Below are positions 42,665-50,996 of a DNA stretch of 64,000 nt, in pieces. The notes under the pieces are model-generated. The model did not search any database, was not told the DNA's origin, and saw nothing but the letters and a program-made list of their open reading frames with translations. Numbering within the stretch: position 1 is the stretch's first letter; each line of letters starts with the position of its first letter. Source of the DNA: Mycolicibacterium komossense (lineage in GTDB: Bacteria > Actinomycetota > Actinomycetes > Mycobacteriales > Mycobacteriaceae); NCBI RefSeq assembly GCF_025822605.1, contig NZ_JACKTY010000030.1, positions 248,001 through 312,000 of the forward strand. The letters run 5' to 3'. Position numbers and translations under genes: made by a program.

Positions 42665-44827
42665 TCAGGACATCCCGGGGAAGAGTTGGACTACCAGGTC
42701 GATGAGCTTGATCCCGACGAACGGGGCGATGATGCCGCCGAGCCCGTAGATATAGAGGTTGCGGCTCAGCAGTTTTGAGGCGCTGCTCGGGGTATAGCGC
42801 ACCCCACGCAGCGATAGCGGAATCAGCGCGATGATGATGATCGCGTTGAAGATGACCGCGGACAGGATCGCCGACTGCGGGCTGTGCAGCCGCATGATGT
42901 TCAGCATGTCGAGGCCGGGGAACAAGGCCACGAACATCGCCGGGATGATCGCGAAGTACTTCGCGATGTCGTTGGCGATCGAGAACGTGGTCAACGCGCC
43001 TCTGGTGATCAGCAACTGTTTGCCGATTTCGACGATCTCGATGAGCTTGGTCGGGTCGGAGTCCAGGTCGACCATGTTGCCGGCCTCTTTGGCTGCCGAG
43101 GTGCCGGTGTTCATCGCCACTCCGACGTCGGCCTGTGCCAGCGCCGGTGCGTCGTTGGTGCCGTCACCTGTCATCGCGACCAGCTTGCCGCCCTCCTGCT
43201 CGCGCTTGATGAGGGCGAGTTTGTCCTCGGGGGTGGCCTCGGCGAGAAAATCGTCGACACCGGCCTCGTCGGCAATGGCTTTGGCGGTCAAAGGGTTATC
43301 GCCGGTGATCATCACGGTGCGGATGCCCATTTTGCGCATCTCGTCGAACCGTTCCCGCATGCCCTGCTTGACAACGTCTTTCAGGTGGATGACGCCGAGA
43401 ACTTCAGCTGTGCCAGCGGTTGTGCGTCCGACGACCAACGGTGTGCCGCCTGCGGCGGAAATGCCGTCGACGATCTGGCCGAGGTCGACGGGGACGGTGC
43501 CGCCCTGGCTGCGTACCCACTCGGCGACCGAGTTGGCGGCGCCCTTGCGCAGCTGCTGGCCGTCTTCCAGGTCAACTCCCGACATCCGGGTGGTCGCCGT
43601 GAACTCGACCCAGTGCGCGCCGGTGAGTTCACCGGGGGTGCGCTCGCGCAGCCCGAACTCCCGTTTGGCATAGACGACGATCGAGCGGCCCTCGGGGGTT
43701 TCGTCAGCCAGGCTGGACAGCTGCGCGGCATCGGCCAGTTGCGCAGTGCTGACACCGGGCACCGGAAGGAAGTCCGACGCTTGCCGATTGCCCAACGTAA
43801 TGGTGCCGGTCTTGTCGAGCAACAGGGTGTTGACGTCACCGGCGGCCTCGACAGCGCGACCGGACATGGCCAGCACGTTGCGCTGCACCAACCGGTCCAT
43901 GCCGGCGATACCGATCGCGGAGAGCAGCGCACCGATCGTGGTGGGGATCAGGCACACCAGCAGCGCGACCATGACGATGCCGGTGACGCCGTTGCCGTCC
44001 AGGGCCTGGGTGTCGGGCACGCCGGGGTTGTTGGCCTTGGAGAAGATGGCCAACGGCTGCAGCGTGGCCACGGCGAACACGAAGATGATGGTCAGCGCGG
44101 CCAGCAAGATGTTGAGCGCGATTTCGTTCGGCGTCTTCTGCCGGTTGGCGCCTTCGACGAGCGCAATCATCCGGTCGATGAAGCTCTCGCCCGGCTTCTG
44201 CGTGATCCGCACAACGATGCGGTCTGACAGCACGGTGGTGCCGCCCGTCACTGCCGAGCGATCGCCGCCGGATTCACGGATGACCGGTGCTGATTCGCCG
44301 GTGATAGCTGATTCATCCACTGAGGCAATGCCTTCTACCACATCGCCGTCGCCAGGGATGGTCTGGCCGGCCTCGACGACCACGTAGTCGCCCTGCTGGA
44401 GTTGTGGTGCGGCCACCTCTTCCTCTGGGGAATTTTGAGGCTGGTCGTGCCCTGGGGTCCAGCCGCTGAGGCGACGCGCCATCATGTCGGTCTTGGCTTT
44501 GCGCAGTGTGTCCGCCTGTGCCTTGCCGCGGCCCTCGGCGACGGCTTCGGCGAGGTTCGCGAACAGCACGGTCAGCCAGAGCCAGATCACGGTCAGCCAG
44601 GCAAACCAGGTGGGGCTCATGATCGCCAGCACGGTCGACCAGATAGCGCCGATCTCGACGATCAACATCACCGGATTGCGCCACAGTGTGCGCGGATCGA
44701 GCTTGCGTAGTGCATCGGGCACCGAGCGGACCAGTGTCTTCGGGTCGAGCAGACCGCCGCCGACCCGTTTCTTCGGCAGTTCGGGTTCTTTGCGTTGCGT
44801 TGTCGAATCAATCATGGCAACAGTCAT
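42665..44827 (-). CDS. kdpB: KdpB ATP-hydrolysing subunit (P-type ATPase)
   Basis: Catalytic P-type ATPase subunit that powers high-affinity K+ uptake. 720 aa. Motifs: ITGESAPV near 163 (actuator domain), phosphorylation site LLLDKTGTITLG near 340 with the phospho-Asp, and hinge MTGDGTNDAPALAQADVGVA near 550. About seven membrane helices. Spaced 1-2 nt from kdpC and kdpA. Confidence 0.97.
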   Translation of the reverse strand: MTVAMIDSTTQRKEPELPKKRVGGGLLDPKTLVRSVPDALRKLDPRTLWRNPVMLIVEIGAIWSTVLAIMSPTWFAWLTVIWLWLTVLFANLAEAVAEGRGKAQADTLRKAKTDMMARRLSGWTPGHDQPQNSPEEEVAAPQLQQGDYVVVEAGQTIPGDGDVVEGIASVDESAITGESAPVIRESGGDRSAVTGGTTVLSDRIVVRITQKPGESFIDRMIALVEGANRQKTPNEIALNILLAALTIIFVFAVATLQPLAIFSKANNPGVPDTQALDGNGVTGIVMVALLVCLIPTTIGALLSAIGIAGMDRLVQRNVLAMSGRAVEAAGDVNTLLLDKTGTITLGNRQASDFLPVPGVSTAQLADAAQLSSLADETPEGRSIVVYAKREFGLRERTPGELTGAHWVEFTATTRMSGVDLEDGQQLRKGAANSVAEWVRSQGGTVPVDLGQIVDGISAAGGTPLVVGRTTAGTAEVLGVIHLKDVVKQGMRERFDEMRKMGIRTVMITGDNPLTAKAIADEAGVDDFLAEATPEDKLALIKREQEGGKLVAMTGDGTNDAPALAQADVGVAMNTGTSAAKEAGNMVDLDSDPTKLIEIVEIGKQLLITRGALTTFSIANDIAKYFAIIPAMFVALFPGLDMLNIMRLHSPQSAILSAVIFNAIIIIALIPLSLRGVRYTPSSASKLLSRNLYIYGLGGIIAPFVGIKLIDLVVQLFPGMS

Positions 44828-44829
44828 TT

Positions 44830-46500
44830 TCAGTGAATTCCTTCAGCGAGAGGCCCGAGCGCGAGCACGGGTAGGAATGTGAGTGCGACGAGAATCACCG
44901 TGACACCGGCCACCATGCCGATGAACTGCGGCCGGTGGGTGGGCAGTGTGCCGATCGACTCGGGCGTCGTACCCTGTCTGGCCAGCGAACCGGCAAGGGC
45001 GAGAACGAGAATCATGGGCAGGAACCTGCCGAACACCATCGCCAGGCCGAGTGCGGTGTTGTACCACTCTGTGTTGACGCTGATCCCGGCGAATGCCGAG
45101 CCGTTGTTGTTGGCCGCCGAGGTGAAGGCGTACAGCACTTCGGAGAGGCCATGGGGACCCGAGTTGAGCATGCCTGCGCGTTGTCCCGGCATCGCCATCG
45201 CGACGGCGGTCCCCGTCAGTACCAGCAGCGGTGTGACCAGGAAATAGCTTGCGGCGAGCTTGATTTCGCGAGGCGTGATCTTCTTGCCGAGGTACTCCGG
45301 CGTCCGGCCGACCATCAGGCCGGCGATGAACACCGTGATGATCGCGAGGATGAGCATGCCGTACAGACCGGAGCCCGTCCCGCCGGGAGCCACCTCACCC
45401 AGCTGCATGTTGAACAGGGTCATCATTCCGCCGAGGCTGGTGTATGAGTCGTGGAACGAATCGACCGCACCGGTGGACGTCAACGTCGTGGCAGAGGCGA
45501 ATACGGCGGAGTTCGCCACGCCGAAGCGCTGTTCGACACCTTCCATCGCAGAGCCCACGGCCGTGGGCACAGTTCCGTGTGCCTGCAGCTGGAACAGCAT
45601 CATGACGCTGACGCTCAGTGTCGCGATGATGCCCATGACCGCGGCGATCGCGTAACCCTGCTTCTTGCTGTTGACCATCCGGCCGAAAGTCCTCGGCAGC
45701 GAGAAGCTGATCACCAGCAGCAGGAATATCTCGACCCAGTTGGTCCAGGAGTTCGGGTTTTCGAAGGGGTGCGCGGAGTTGGCGTTGTAGAAGCCGCCAC
45801 CGTTGGTGCCAAGTTCCTTGATCGCTTCCTGGCTTGCGACTGGGCCGCCGGGAATCGTCTGGGGGGCACCGGCCAGGGTGTTCACCACTTGGTCGTGCAG
45901 ATGGAAGTTCTGAATGGCGCCGCCCGCGATCAAGACGACGGCGGCAACCAACGCGAACGGCAGCAGGATGCGAATGGTGCCGCGCACCAAGTCAACCCAG
46001 AAATTGCCCAGTTCCCCGCTGCGGACCCGGATGAACCCGCGGACCAGGGCAACCGCGACGGCCATACCGACGGCGGCGGAGACGAAGTTCTGCACCGCCA
46101 AGCCGGCCATCTGCACCAGGTGGCCCTGGGTGGTTTCACCCGAATAGGCCTGCCAGTTGGTGTTCGTGACGAAGCTGACCGCGGTGTTCCATGCCAGCGA
46201 CGGTGTCATGGGGGTGGCCGGATCTTTGAGGTGCAGCGGCAGTTTGCCCTGCACCAGTTGCAGGATGAACAGGAACAGGATGCTGACCGCGGAGAAGGCG
46301 AGCACGCTACGGGCGTATGCACCCCAGCTCTGCTCGGCTTTCGGGTCGGCGCCGATGGCCTTGTAGATGAGCTTCTCGGCGCGTGAGTTCTTGGTGCCGG
46401 TGTAGACGCGGTACATGTAGTCGCCCAGCGGTACGTGCACCGCGGCGAGCGCCAGGATCAGAAGGAGCAGGAACAGAATCCCCGCGGTTGTGCTGTTCAC
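44830..46500 (-). CDS. kdpA: KdpA K+-binding subunit
   Basis: K+-translocating subunit of superfamily-of-K-transporters type, 556 aa with about ten membrane helices. Pore-loop-like segments include TNTNWQAYSGE, GTNGGGFYNANSAHPFENP and AANNNGSAFAG, all characteristic of KdpA selectivity regions. Its start abuts the kdpF stop. Confidence 0.97.
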   Translation of the reverse strand: MNSTTAGILFLLLLILALAAVHVPLGDYMYRVYTGTKNSRAEKLIYKAIGADPKAEQSWGAYARSVLAFSAVSILFLFILQLVQGKLPLHLKDPATPMTPSLAWNTAVSFVTNTNWQAYSGETTQGHLVQMAGLAVQNFVSAAVGMAVAVALVRGFIRVRSGELGNFWVDLVRGTIRILLPFALVAAVVLIAGGAIQNFHLHDQVVNTLAGAPQTIPGGPVASQEAIKELGTNGGGFYNANSAHPFENPNSWTNWVEIFLLLVISFSLPRTFGRMVNSKKQGYAIAAVMGIIATLSVSVMMLFQLQAHGTVPTAVGSAMEGVEQRFGVANSAVFASATTLTSTGAVDSFHDSYTSLGGMMTLFNMQLGEVAPGGTGSGLYGMLILAIITVFIAGLMVGRTPEYLGKKITPREIKLAASYFLVTPLLVLTGTAVAMAMPGQRAGMLNSGPHGLSEVLYAFTSAANNNGSAFAGISVNTEWYNTALGLAMVFGRFLPMILVLALAGSLARQGTTPESIGTLPTHRPQFIGMVAGVTVILVALTFLPVLALGPLAEGIH

Positions 46501-46589
46501 TAAAACCTCTCCGGGAAAAGCAGCGCGGCGACCAGGAACAGCGCAACGAGTACGGCTAGCACCAGTCCGACGGTGTTTGCGAAGCTCAC
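46500..46589 (-). CDS. kdpF: KdpF, small stabilising subunit
   Basis: 29-residue single-helix membrane peptide beginning MSFANTVGLVLAVL and ending LLFPERF, the conserved KdpF ending. The GTG start overlaps the stop of the upstream 27-aa ORF (GTGA), and its stop overlaps the kdpA start region. It stabilises the KdpABC complex in family members. Confidence 0.9.
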   Translation of the reverse strand: MSFANTVGLVLAVLVALFLVAALLFPERF

Positions 46590-46669
46590 AGTCGCTCGAC
46601 CAACTTCTGAGCCAGGCCGAGCACCGCGAAGATCGCGATGGTCAGCACGACGTACACCACGACAGCCAT
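46586..46669 (-). CDS. 27-aa membrane peptide heading the kdp operon
   Basis: An ORF for 27 residues (MAVVVYVVLTIAIFAVLGLA, then QKLVERL) preceded by GGAG at good spacing. It is one hydrophobic helix with a charged C-terminus. Its TGA overlaps the kdpF GTG, and kdpF itself has no Shine-Dalgarno, so kdpF translation probably depends on this ORF. Function unknown: either a further small subunit or a translated leader. Confidence 0.65.
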   Translation of the reverse strand: MAVVVYVVLTIAIFAVLGLAQKLVERL

Positions 46670-46704
46670 TTACATCTCCATTCAGTGTCTGGAAGAACCA
46701 ACGA

Positions 46705-46778
46705 AATCTATGTCCGCAAATGACCACCTCAGCTGGGCTTTGACGGTTTCTTGACGGCCGGGCCTGACCTCTTTACGG
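46705..46778 (-). promoter_or_regulatory. kdp promoter with phased KdpE-like direct repeats
   Basis: Minus-strand -10 TAGATT at 46710-46705 lacks a -35. Upstream lie plus-strand TTGACGG (46740), TTGACGG (46751) and TTTACGG (46772), spaced 11 and 21 bp. If transcription starts near 46698 the proximal pair occupies about -42 to -59, a typical activator position. KdpE is the obvious candidate, by location only. Confidence 0.55.
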
Positions 46779-46896
46779 TCTCCATGCACCATGGGCTTTA
46801 TCGCGGTCCGGTGGCTAGAGCCATTGGTCCTTGCTTGCCAGTTGGCTGCTCAGGGGTCAGCCGATATCAGGTGTTCGCGCGGGTGAGTCAATGCGC

Positions 46897-47034
46897 CTAT
46901 CGGGGCTCTGCTGTGCGCTCCGCGCTGCGGTTCTCGTCGTACAGCCGGTCGCCCCTGCGATTCAGGCAGCCGATGAACGCGAAAATACTTGCGGGGACGG
47001 CGATCATGACGAGTACTTGAGCGAGTTCAGCCAT
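46897..47034 (-). CDS. 45-aa small membrane protein upstream of kdp
   Basis: Begins MAELAQVLVMIAVPASIFAF and continues IGCLNRRGDRLYDENR with a polar tail. One membrane helix, then a basic/acidic cytoplasmic or periplasmic tail. ATG at 47034 follows GGAGGG with 7-nt spacing. It lies 227 nt upstream of the kdp operon on the same strand and has its own repeat array upstream (47112-47150). Not a known Kdp subunit; a link to K+ transport is inferred from position. Confidence 0.55.
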   Translation of the reverse strand: MAELAQVLVMIAVPASIFAFIGCLNRRGDRLYDENRSAERTAEPR

Positions 47035-47111
47035 GGCAGGGCCCTCCGAATCGACTGAGTGAGATGCGCACTGCTCGATGGAACCCGCAGTCAACGGTCA
47101 GGACGAGCGCC

Positions 47112-47150
47112 GAGACGCAATATTTACGTGTCCCCGCCGGATCTTTACGT
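47112..47150 (-). promoter_or_regulatory. TTTACGT direct repeats, 21 bp apart
   Basis: Plus-strand TTTACGT at 47123 and 47144, 21 bp apart, with a weak third element GAGACGC at 47112 (11 bp away). This repeats the 11+21 spacing of the kdp and LysA-like arrays, in the same orientation relative to its downstream minus-strand gene. No clear -10 was found. Confidence 0.35.
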
Positions 47151-47156
47151 CAAAGA

Positions 47157-47197
47157 CAGTGAGCGCCGAGCGTGAAATTCACGCTCGGCGCTCACTG
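47157..47197 (-). terminator. 20-bp perfect hairpin downstream of NlpC-like gene
   Basis: Arms 47157-47176 and 47178-47197 are perfect complements around a single central base (functional loop 3-5 nt). On the minus strand it is followed by TCTTTG. It closes the gene ending at 47213 and insulates the small membrane-protein promoter. Confidence 0.8.
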
Positions 47198-47212
47198 GAA
47201 GTTGTTGTGCTG

Positions 47213-47833
47213 TTAGGCGGCTTGGGGCGGGAGTGCCGGATCGCCCGGGGGCGGCGGCAATTCCACGTTATCGGCGTTGACGACGACCGGCGCATCGGCC
47301 GGGGGCGGGACATCCGCCAGCGGTGCTCCGGGATCCATTGGAGGAGGAGGCAATTCGGGGTTCATGATGTCGACCGGAACCACACCGGGATCCTGGTTCA
47401 TGCCGTCGTCGGGCATCGGCAGGTACATGTGATGGGTGAACTGCGGCTGGTATGCGCCACCGCCACCGATCTTCACGCCGCCACCCTCGCCGCTGGAGAC
47501 TGGCGTGCCGTCAGGCAGCGTGACGGCCGTGTGGCTGCCGTTCCAGCCGATGACCAGGGAATTCGGTGCGGTTCCGTCCTGAAAACCGCGGGCCCGCAGC
47601 GCGGCGGCCTCGTTGGCGGTGTGGAAGCGGTCGCCGTAGACGGGGCGACCGGTGGCCATGTTCGAGACCCAGGATGCCAGGCCTGAGCAGTCAGTTCCGC
47701 GGGGTGAGTCCCCTCCGGTGATGTATGGCGTCCCCTGTACCTGCTGGATCATCATCATCACGGCTGCGAGATCAATCATGTCTGCGGACACTAACAACAG
47801 ATTTTCGATGCTCTCAAAATCTGTGGCTTGCAT
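47213..47833 (-). CDS. NlpC/P60-like protein with proline-rich tail
   Basis: About 206 aa. The core GTPYITGGDSPRGTDCSGLASWV has the NlpC/P60-style nucleophile Cys, and GWNGSHTAVTLPDG supplies a His, as in cell-wall peptidases. The C-terminal 70 residues are Pro/Asp/Ala-rich (repeated PPPMDPG, PPPADAP, PPPGDP). No signal peptide is seen, so export, if any, is non-classical. The start is uncertain: ATG at 47833 is used, 47878 is possible, and neither has a good ribosome site. Catalytic function is inferred from the Cys/His pattern only. Confidence 0.65.
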   Translation of the reverse strand: MQATDFESIENLLLVSADMIDLAAVMMMIQQVQGTPYITGGDSPRGTDCSGLASWVSNMATGRPVYGDRFHTANEAAALRARGFQDGTAPNSLVIGWNGSHTAVTLPDGTPVSSGEGGGVKIGGGGAYQPQFTHHMYLPMPDDGMNQDPGVVPVDIMNPELPPPPMDPGAPLADVPPPADAPVVVNADNVELPPPPGDPALPPQAA

Positions 47834-48312
47834 CACTTTTGGTAACTTATGAGACGGCTTCAACGAAATGAGCGTCAATCACTGTGCTGCGCAACGCTGT
47901 TCAGACTGCTGAAATATAGCCCTTTTCGTGGCGTTTCGCCAACCGTGTCGGTATCGCCGGTGTGGGTGTGCCGTCGAGCACTTCTTAAGAGAAGGCTGGC
48001 AGGAATTCGCGCTTCTTGTGTGGCGACCATCACAAATATGGGTCGCTCTGCCGACGTACCGCGCAGAGCGTTCCAACGCTTTCCGCGGTGCCGGTGGTGC
48101 CGGAGGAGGGTATCGGCGCTGAGAAGCGATCTGAGCGGGTTGGAGACGGTGTCCATAATTGCCCGCCTACCGAGCGAATCGGGGTAACTGCTGGGACGGG
48201 AGTGAAAATTGAGGTCAGCGCCACATTGAGGGCCTCCTCCAGGCATGGGAGATCAGCCGCCGCTGTGCCGGAGGGCTCACTCGATGACGGCAGCTGCGAC
48301 GGCTTCGATAAG
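47834..48312. other. 479-bp region without a recognisable gene
   Basis: Only short, unconvincing ORFs. One inverted repeat CTTCT-TAAG-AGAAG (47981-47994). It separates the kdp-side backbone from the insertion sequence and may contain the boundary of the mobile region; no attachment-site repeat was found. Confidence 0.4.
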
Positions 48313-49760
48313 GGGCTCTTCCGGTTTCAGAGTGCATCGATTCTTTGGGCGAGGTTGCCGCAGTGGAGTAGTGAGCGGATTCGGTAGTGGGTGAGGTTGC
48401 GGAATCCGAGGGCGTTGCGGCGGAGTGCTTCTGGTCGGCCGTTGATGGCTTCGGTCGGTCCGTTGGAGGCGTGGTGATCGAAGTAGGCCAGGACGTCGTG
48501 CCGGCGCCGGCATAGAGTGCGGCCGAGCTGGGCCAGTTCCTCGAGCGCGTCGGGCACCCCTGTGGGCAATGCGTCGATGATCGTGCTCAGCATGGTTTTG
48601 CCGCGGCGCCGGTCGGGGTGTGCATAGGCGGCGATCAGCCGCTGATAGAAAACCCAGCACAGTTCGACGGCGATATGCGCCTCGTCGGCGAAAACGGTTT
48701 CTAGCCGGTCCTTTTGGCGTGCGTTGAGCAGGGGCAGTCGGGTACGCAAGGTGCGCCGAACCCCGTAGAGCGGATCCCCAGTACGGCCGCGGTGCCCATA
48801 GGTCTAATTTGGTCCCCGCCAACGCCACGACGTGGAACGGGTCCATGACCGGTGTGGCCTCGGGAAGCTGCTCGGTCGCCGCGGTTTTGTAACCGCCGAA
48901 TCCGTCCATTGCGACAACCTCGATCTGGTCACGGGACGCCTGGCTCTGCGCTGCCAGCCAGGTCGTTAATGCCGCTGCGGAGCGTCCCGCCACGAGGTCG
49001 AGCAGTCGCGCCGCCCCGGTGCCGTCGAGGACGGGGGTGAGGTCGACGATGACGGTGACAAAGCCGTCTTGTCCATGTCGGCGGACATGAGCCCAGCGGT
49101 GCTCGTCAACCCCGATAACGCGGACCCCGTCGAGGCGGGTGGCGTCGGTGGCCACGATGAACTGGGTGGCCTCCATCGCGATCGTGTTGACGGGTGTCCC
49201 AGGACAGGCCCAGCTCCCGTGCCACCGCCGCCACGGTCGCGCGATCGATCATCAGCCGACGACAGATGTAGCGGGCGCAGCGCCGCGTGGTCGACCATCC
49301 CCGCCGTGCCAGGCGATCGGTGTCGTGGGCGAACACTTCTCGCTCACAATCAGTGGCCAGGCACCGGTAACGCGGGACCCGCACCCGCAGCCGGAGCGGG
49401 TGACCGACGACCGGCACATCGGTCACTGTGCGCACCACCGTGTCGCGGTAGACACCCTCGACACCTCAGCCTGGACAGTGCCGGCGACCGTCATCGAGCA
49501 GAGTGCAGAACACCACCGTCGTCATGCCGTCGATCGCAGCGTCGGTCATCGTCACCCCAAGTTCGACAGTGCGCACAATCGTGTCGGCAACAACGCCAGC
49601 AGCGCAGGACGTCGGGTCAGACATAGGGCTCCCCGGATAGCAGGAATGTGGCGTAGACACCTGCATCTTCTGCTGCCTGGGGCCCGTCTTAGCCCATCGA
49701 CACGGCCATCACCCGCGGATATCCGCCACCCTCACCTGCACTCCATTTTCGGAAGAGCCC
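48313..49760 (-). mobile_element. decayed ISL3-family insertion sequence (IS1557-like)
   Basis: About 1.45 kb bounded by imperfect terminal inverted repeats: GGGCTCTTCCG...GAGTGC at 48313-48335 and its inverse at 49738-49760 (first 11 bp differ little, last 6 bp identical). The length and GGCTCTTC-type ends fit ISL3. No 8-bp target duplication is visible. The transposase inside is broken at three places. Insertion truncates the gene at 49778-50020. Confidence 0.8.
48327..49621 (-). pseudogene. ISL3-family transposase, inactivated
   Basis: Would-be product starts MSDPTSCAAGVVADTIVRTV (49621), carries the ISL3 zinc-finger region, the catalytic core VRVIGVDEHRWAHVRR and VVAMDGFGGYKTA with DPFHVVALAG, and ends NLTHYRIRSLLHCGNLAQRI at 48327. 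Three lesions are seen: a TGA replacing the cysteine after CPG (near 49465); an extra C in SWDT(V)NTIAMEA, shifting frame near 49192-49194; and a deletion of roughly 25-30 nt with frame change near 48795, between TKLDL and GHRGRTGDPLYG. It cannot give full-length transposase. Confidence 0.85.
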
Positions 49761-49777
49761 GGCGAGGCCTCCAAGAA

Positions 49778-50020
49778 TCATGGTGGCGGCGTGAGGGCCT
49801 GGCCGCCCGCGGCGGTGCCGGTCTCGGTGAAGTAACGGGAGGCCAGTTCGGCGCGTAGGCCGGCTCTACCCGCACGGAGCGGCATCGCCAGATGGGGACG
49901 TTTTCGGTCGGCGCCGAAGGGCTCTCCGTCCTCGGAGATGCCCAGTAGGTAGCGCTCTTGGGCCATGCCGACCAGGCGCGCCGCGACTGACTTCTTGTCG
50001 CTGTCGTTGTTGGCGCTCAT
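49778..50020 (-). pseudogene. 5' fragment of a mobile-element gene truncated by the IS
   Basis: 80-residue ORF beginning MSANNDSDKKSVAARLVGMA and continuing RYLLGISEDGEPFGADRKRP. This N-terminus resembles primase/ATPase-type replication proteins of actinobacterial integrative elements, but the fragment is too short to be sure. The ORF ends 18 nt before the inverted repeat of the IS, and the expected remainder is absent, so the IS insertion removed it. Same strand as the excisionase-like gene. Confidence 0.5.
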
Positions 50021-50153
50021 GGCTTTTCCTGCCTGTGGAGGTTCTGCAGACAGGCGGGACGGGCTATTCTCATGGGGAACTTCCGGTTGAGCGATCGAGG
50101 GGTTCGCTTGAAAGGCTTCGGCTAGTCCCCGAGGCTTTTCTCATGGATGGACA

Positions 50154-50351
50154 TCACGCTGCGTCACCACCACCGCGTCGAGTTGCATTCTCCCGCTGCG
50201 AAATCCACCGCAGCACCTCCTTGCGCCGATACACCACCCGACGACCCAATGCGAAGCTCGCCGGGCCAATATCCGAGTGCCGCCAATACCGCAGTGTGCC
50301 GGCAGGAACACCGATCATCTCCGATACCTGTTTGGCTCCCAGCAGTTCCAT
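50154..50351 (-). CDS. excisionase-like MerR-type HTH protein
   Basis: 65 aa beginning MELLGAKQVSEMIGVPAGTL, with a MerR/AlpA-type helix-turn-helix (GTLRYWRHSDIGPASFALGRRVVYRRKEVLRWI). Proteins of this kind direct integrase toward excision or regulate mobile-element genes. ATG at 50351 follows AGGAGG. It supports reading this stretch as an integrated element, with the integrase 2.3 kb away. Confidence 0.8.
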   Translation of the reverse strand: MELLGAKQVSEMIGVPAGTLRYWRHSDIGPASFALGRRVVYRRKEVLRWISQRENATRRGGGDAA

Positions 50352-50699
50352 CAGATTCCTCCTGATTCAGGGTCAGTTCGATTGAGCCAACAGTGACTGC
50401 TGATGGTCGATGAGTCCACCACAAGCACATTCGTTGAAAAATCGCGCCGACTGCGAAAAGACAACACTGCTCGCGCGACCCCTCGCGCGAATGGAGTGCG
50501 TCGTTCAGGCGATGATTGGCCCATGTGGCGGGTGCTTGGGCGGCAGCAACCGGCGGCGGGCGCGACCGTTTGCTCTCCAGCGGGAATGCATGGGTTTTGC
50601 TCAGGTGTGCTGGCCGGGCACAGTCATTGTTCAACAGCCGGAGTGAACACCAGCCAGCTTGTTTGGGGGCGGACTGGAGATTAGTCCTAAACTCGGCAC
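50352..50699. other. 348-bp divergent regulatory region
   Basis: Between the excisionase-like gene and the EspC-like gene. Contains a direct repeat CTCGCGCGA at 50470-50478 and 50482-50490 (12-bp period). TAAACT (50688-50693) ends 6 nt before the ATG at 50700, suggesting a leaderless start for the EspC-like gene. No coding sequence recognised. Confidence 0.5.
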
Positions 50700-50996
50700 A
50701 TGGGGACACTGGAGGTTTGCAGTGAAGGCCTGCAGGCACTGGCGGCGCGGTGCTCGGCTGACGCAGAGCGGTTAGCTGGCCACGTTTCTACGGGGGTGGC
50801 AGGACCGCCATTCCAAGCCACGGCGACGGCGGTAGGTGGGGCTTACGCAGCGATTAGCGCTACCGCGACGGTGTTGGCTAGTCGAGTGCGCGCTACAGGC
50901 GACAAGGTGGCCAACGCGGCGACGCAGTTCAGGAGCAACGAGGATGCTTCCGCTCAGCGGCTGTCTGCGCTTCATATCGAGTCGTCGCGAGCGTAG
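50700..50996 (+). CDS. EspC-like (DUF2580) type VII secretion protein
   Basis: 98 aa beginning MGTLEVCSEGLQALAARCSA. The pattern LEVxxxGLxxLAxxC, small size and all-helical composition match the EspC/DUF2580 family of ESX-secreted or secretion-partner proteins. It ends directly against the next start (TAG then ATG, no gap). In such pairs the small helical protein usually dimerises with the N-terminal domain of its partner for export; that role is inferred. Confidence 0.75.
   Translation: MGTLEVCSEGLQALAARCSADAERLAGHVSTGVAGPPFQATATAVGGAYAAISATATVLASRVRATGDKVANAATQFRSNEDASAQRLSALHIESSRA

Noticed and set aside
47834..48312. CRISPR array or long tandem repeats
   Set aside because: No regularly spaced repeats here or elsewhere in the window; only short isolated inverted repeats.
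48277..49176. 299-codon frame across the IS as an intact transposase
   Set aside because: Only its first half is transposase; after TKLDL the frame leaves the family sequence, which continues in another frame.
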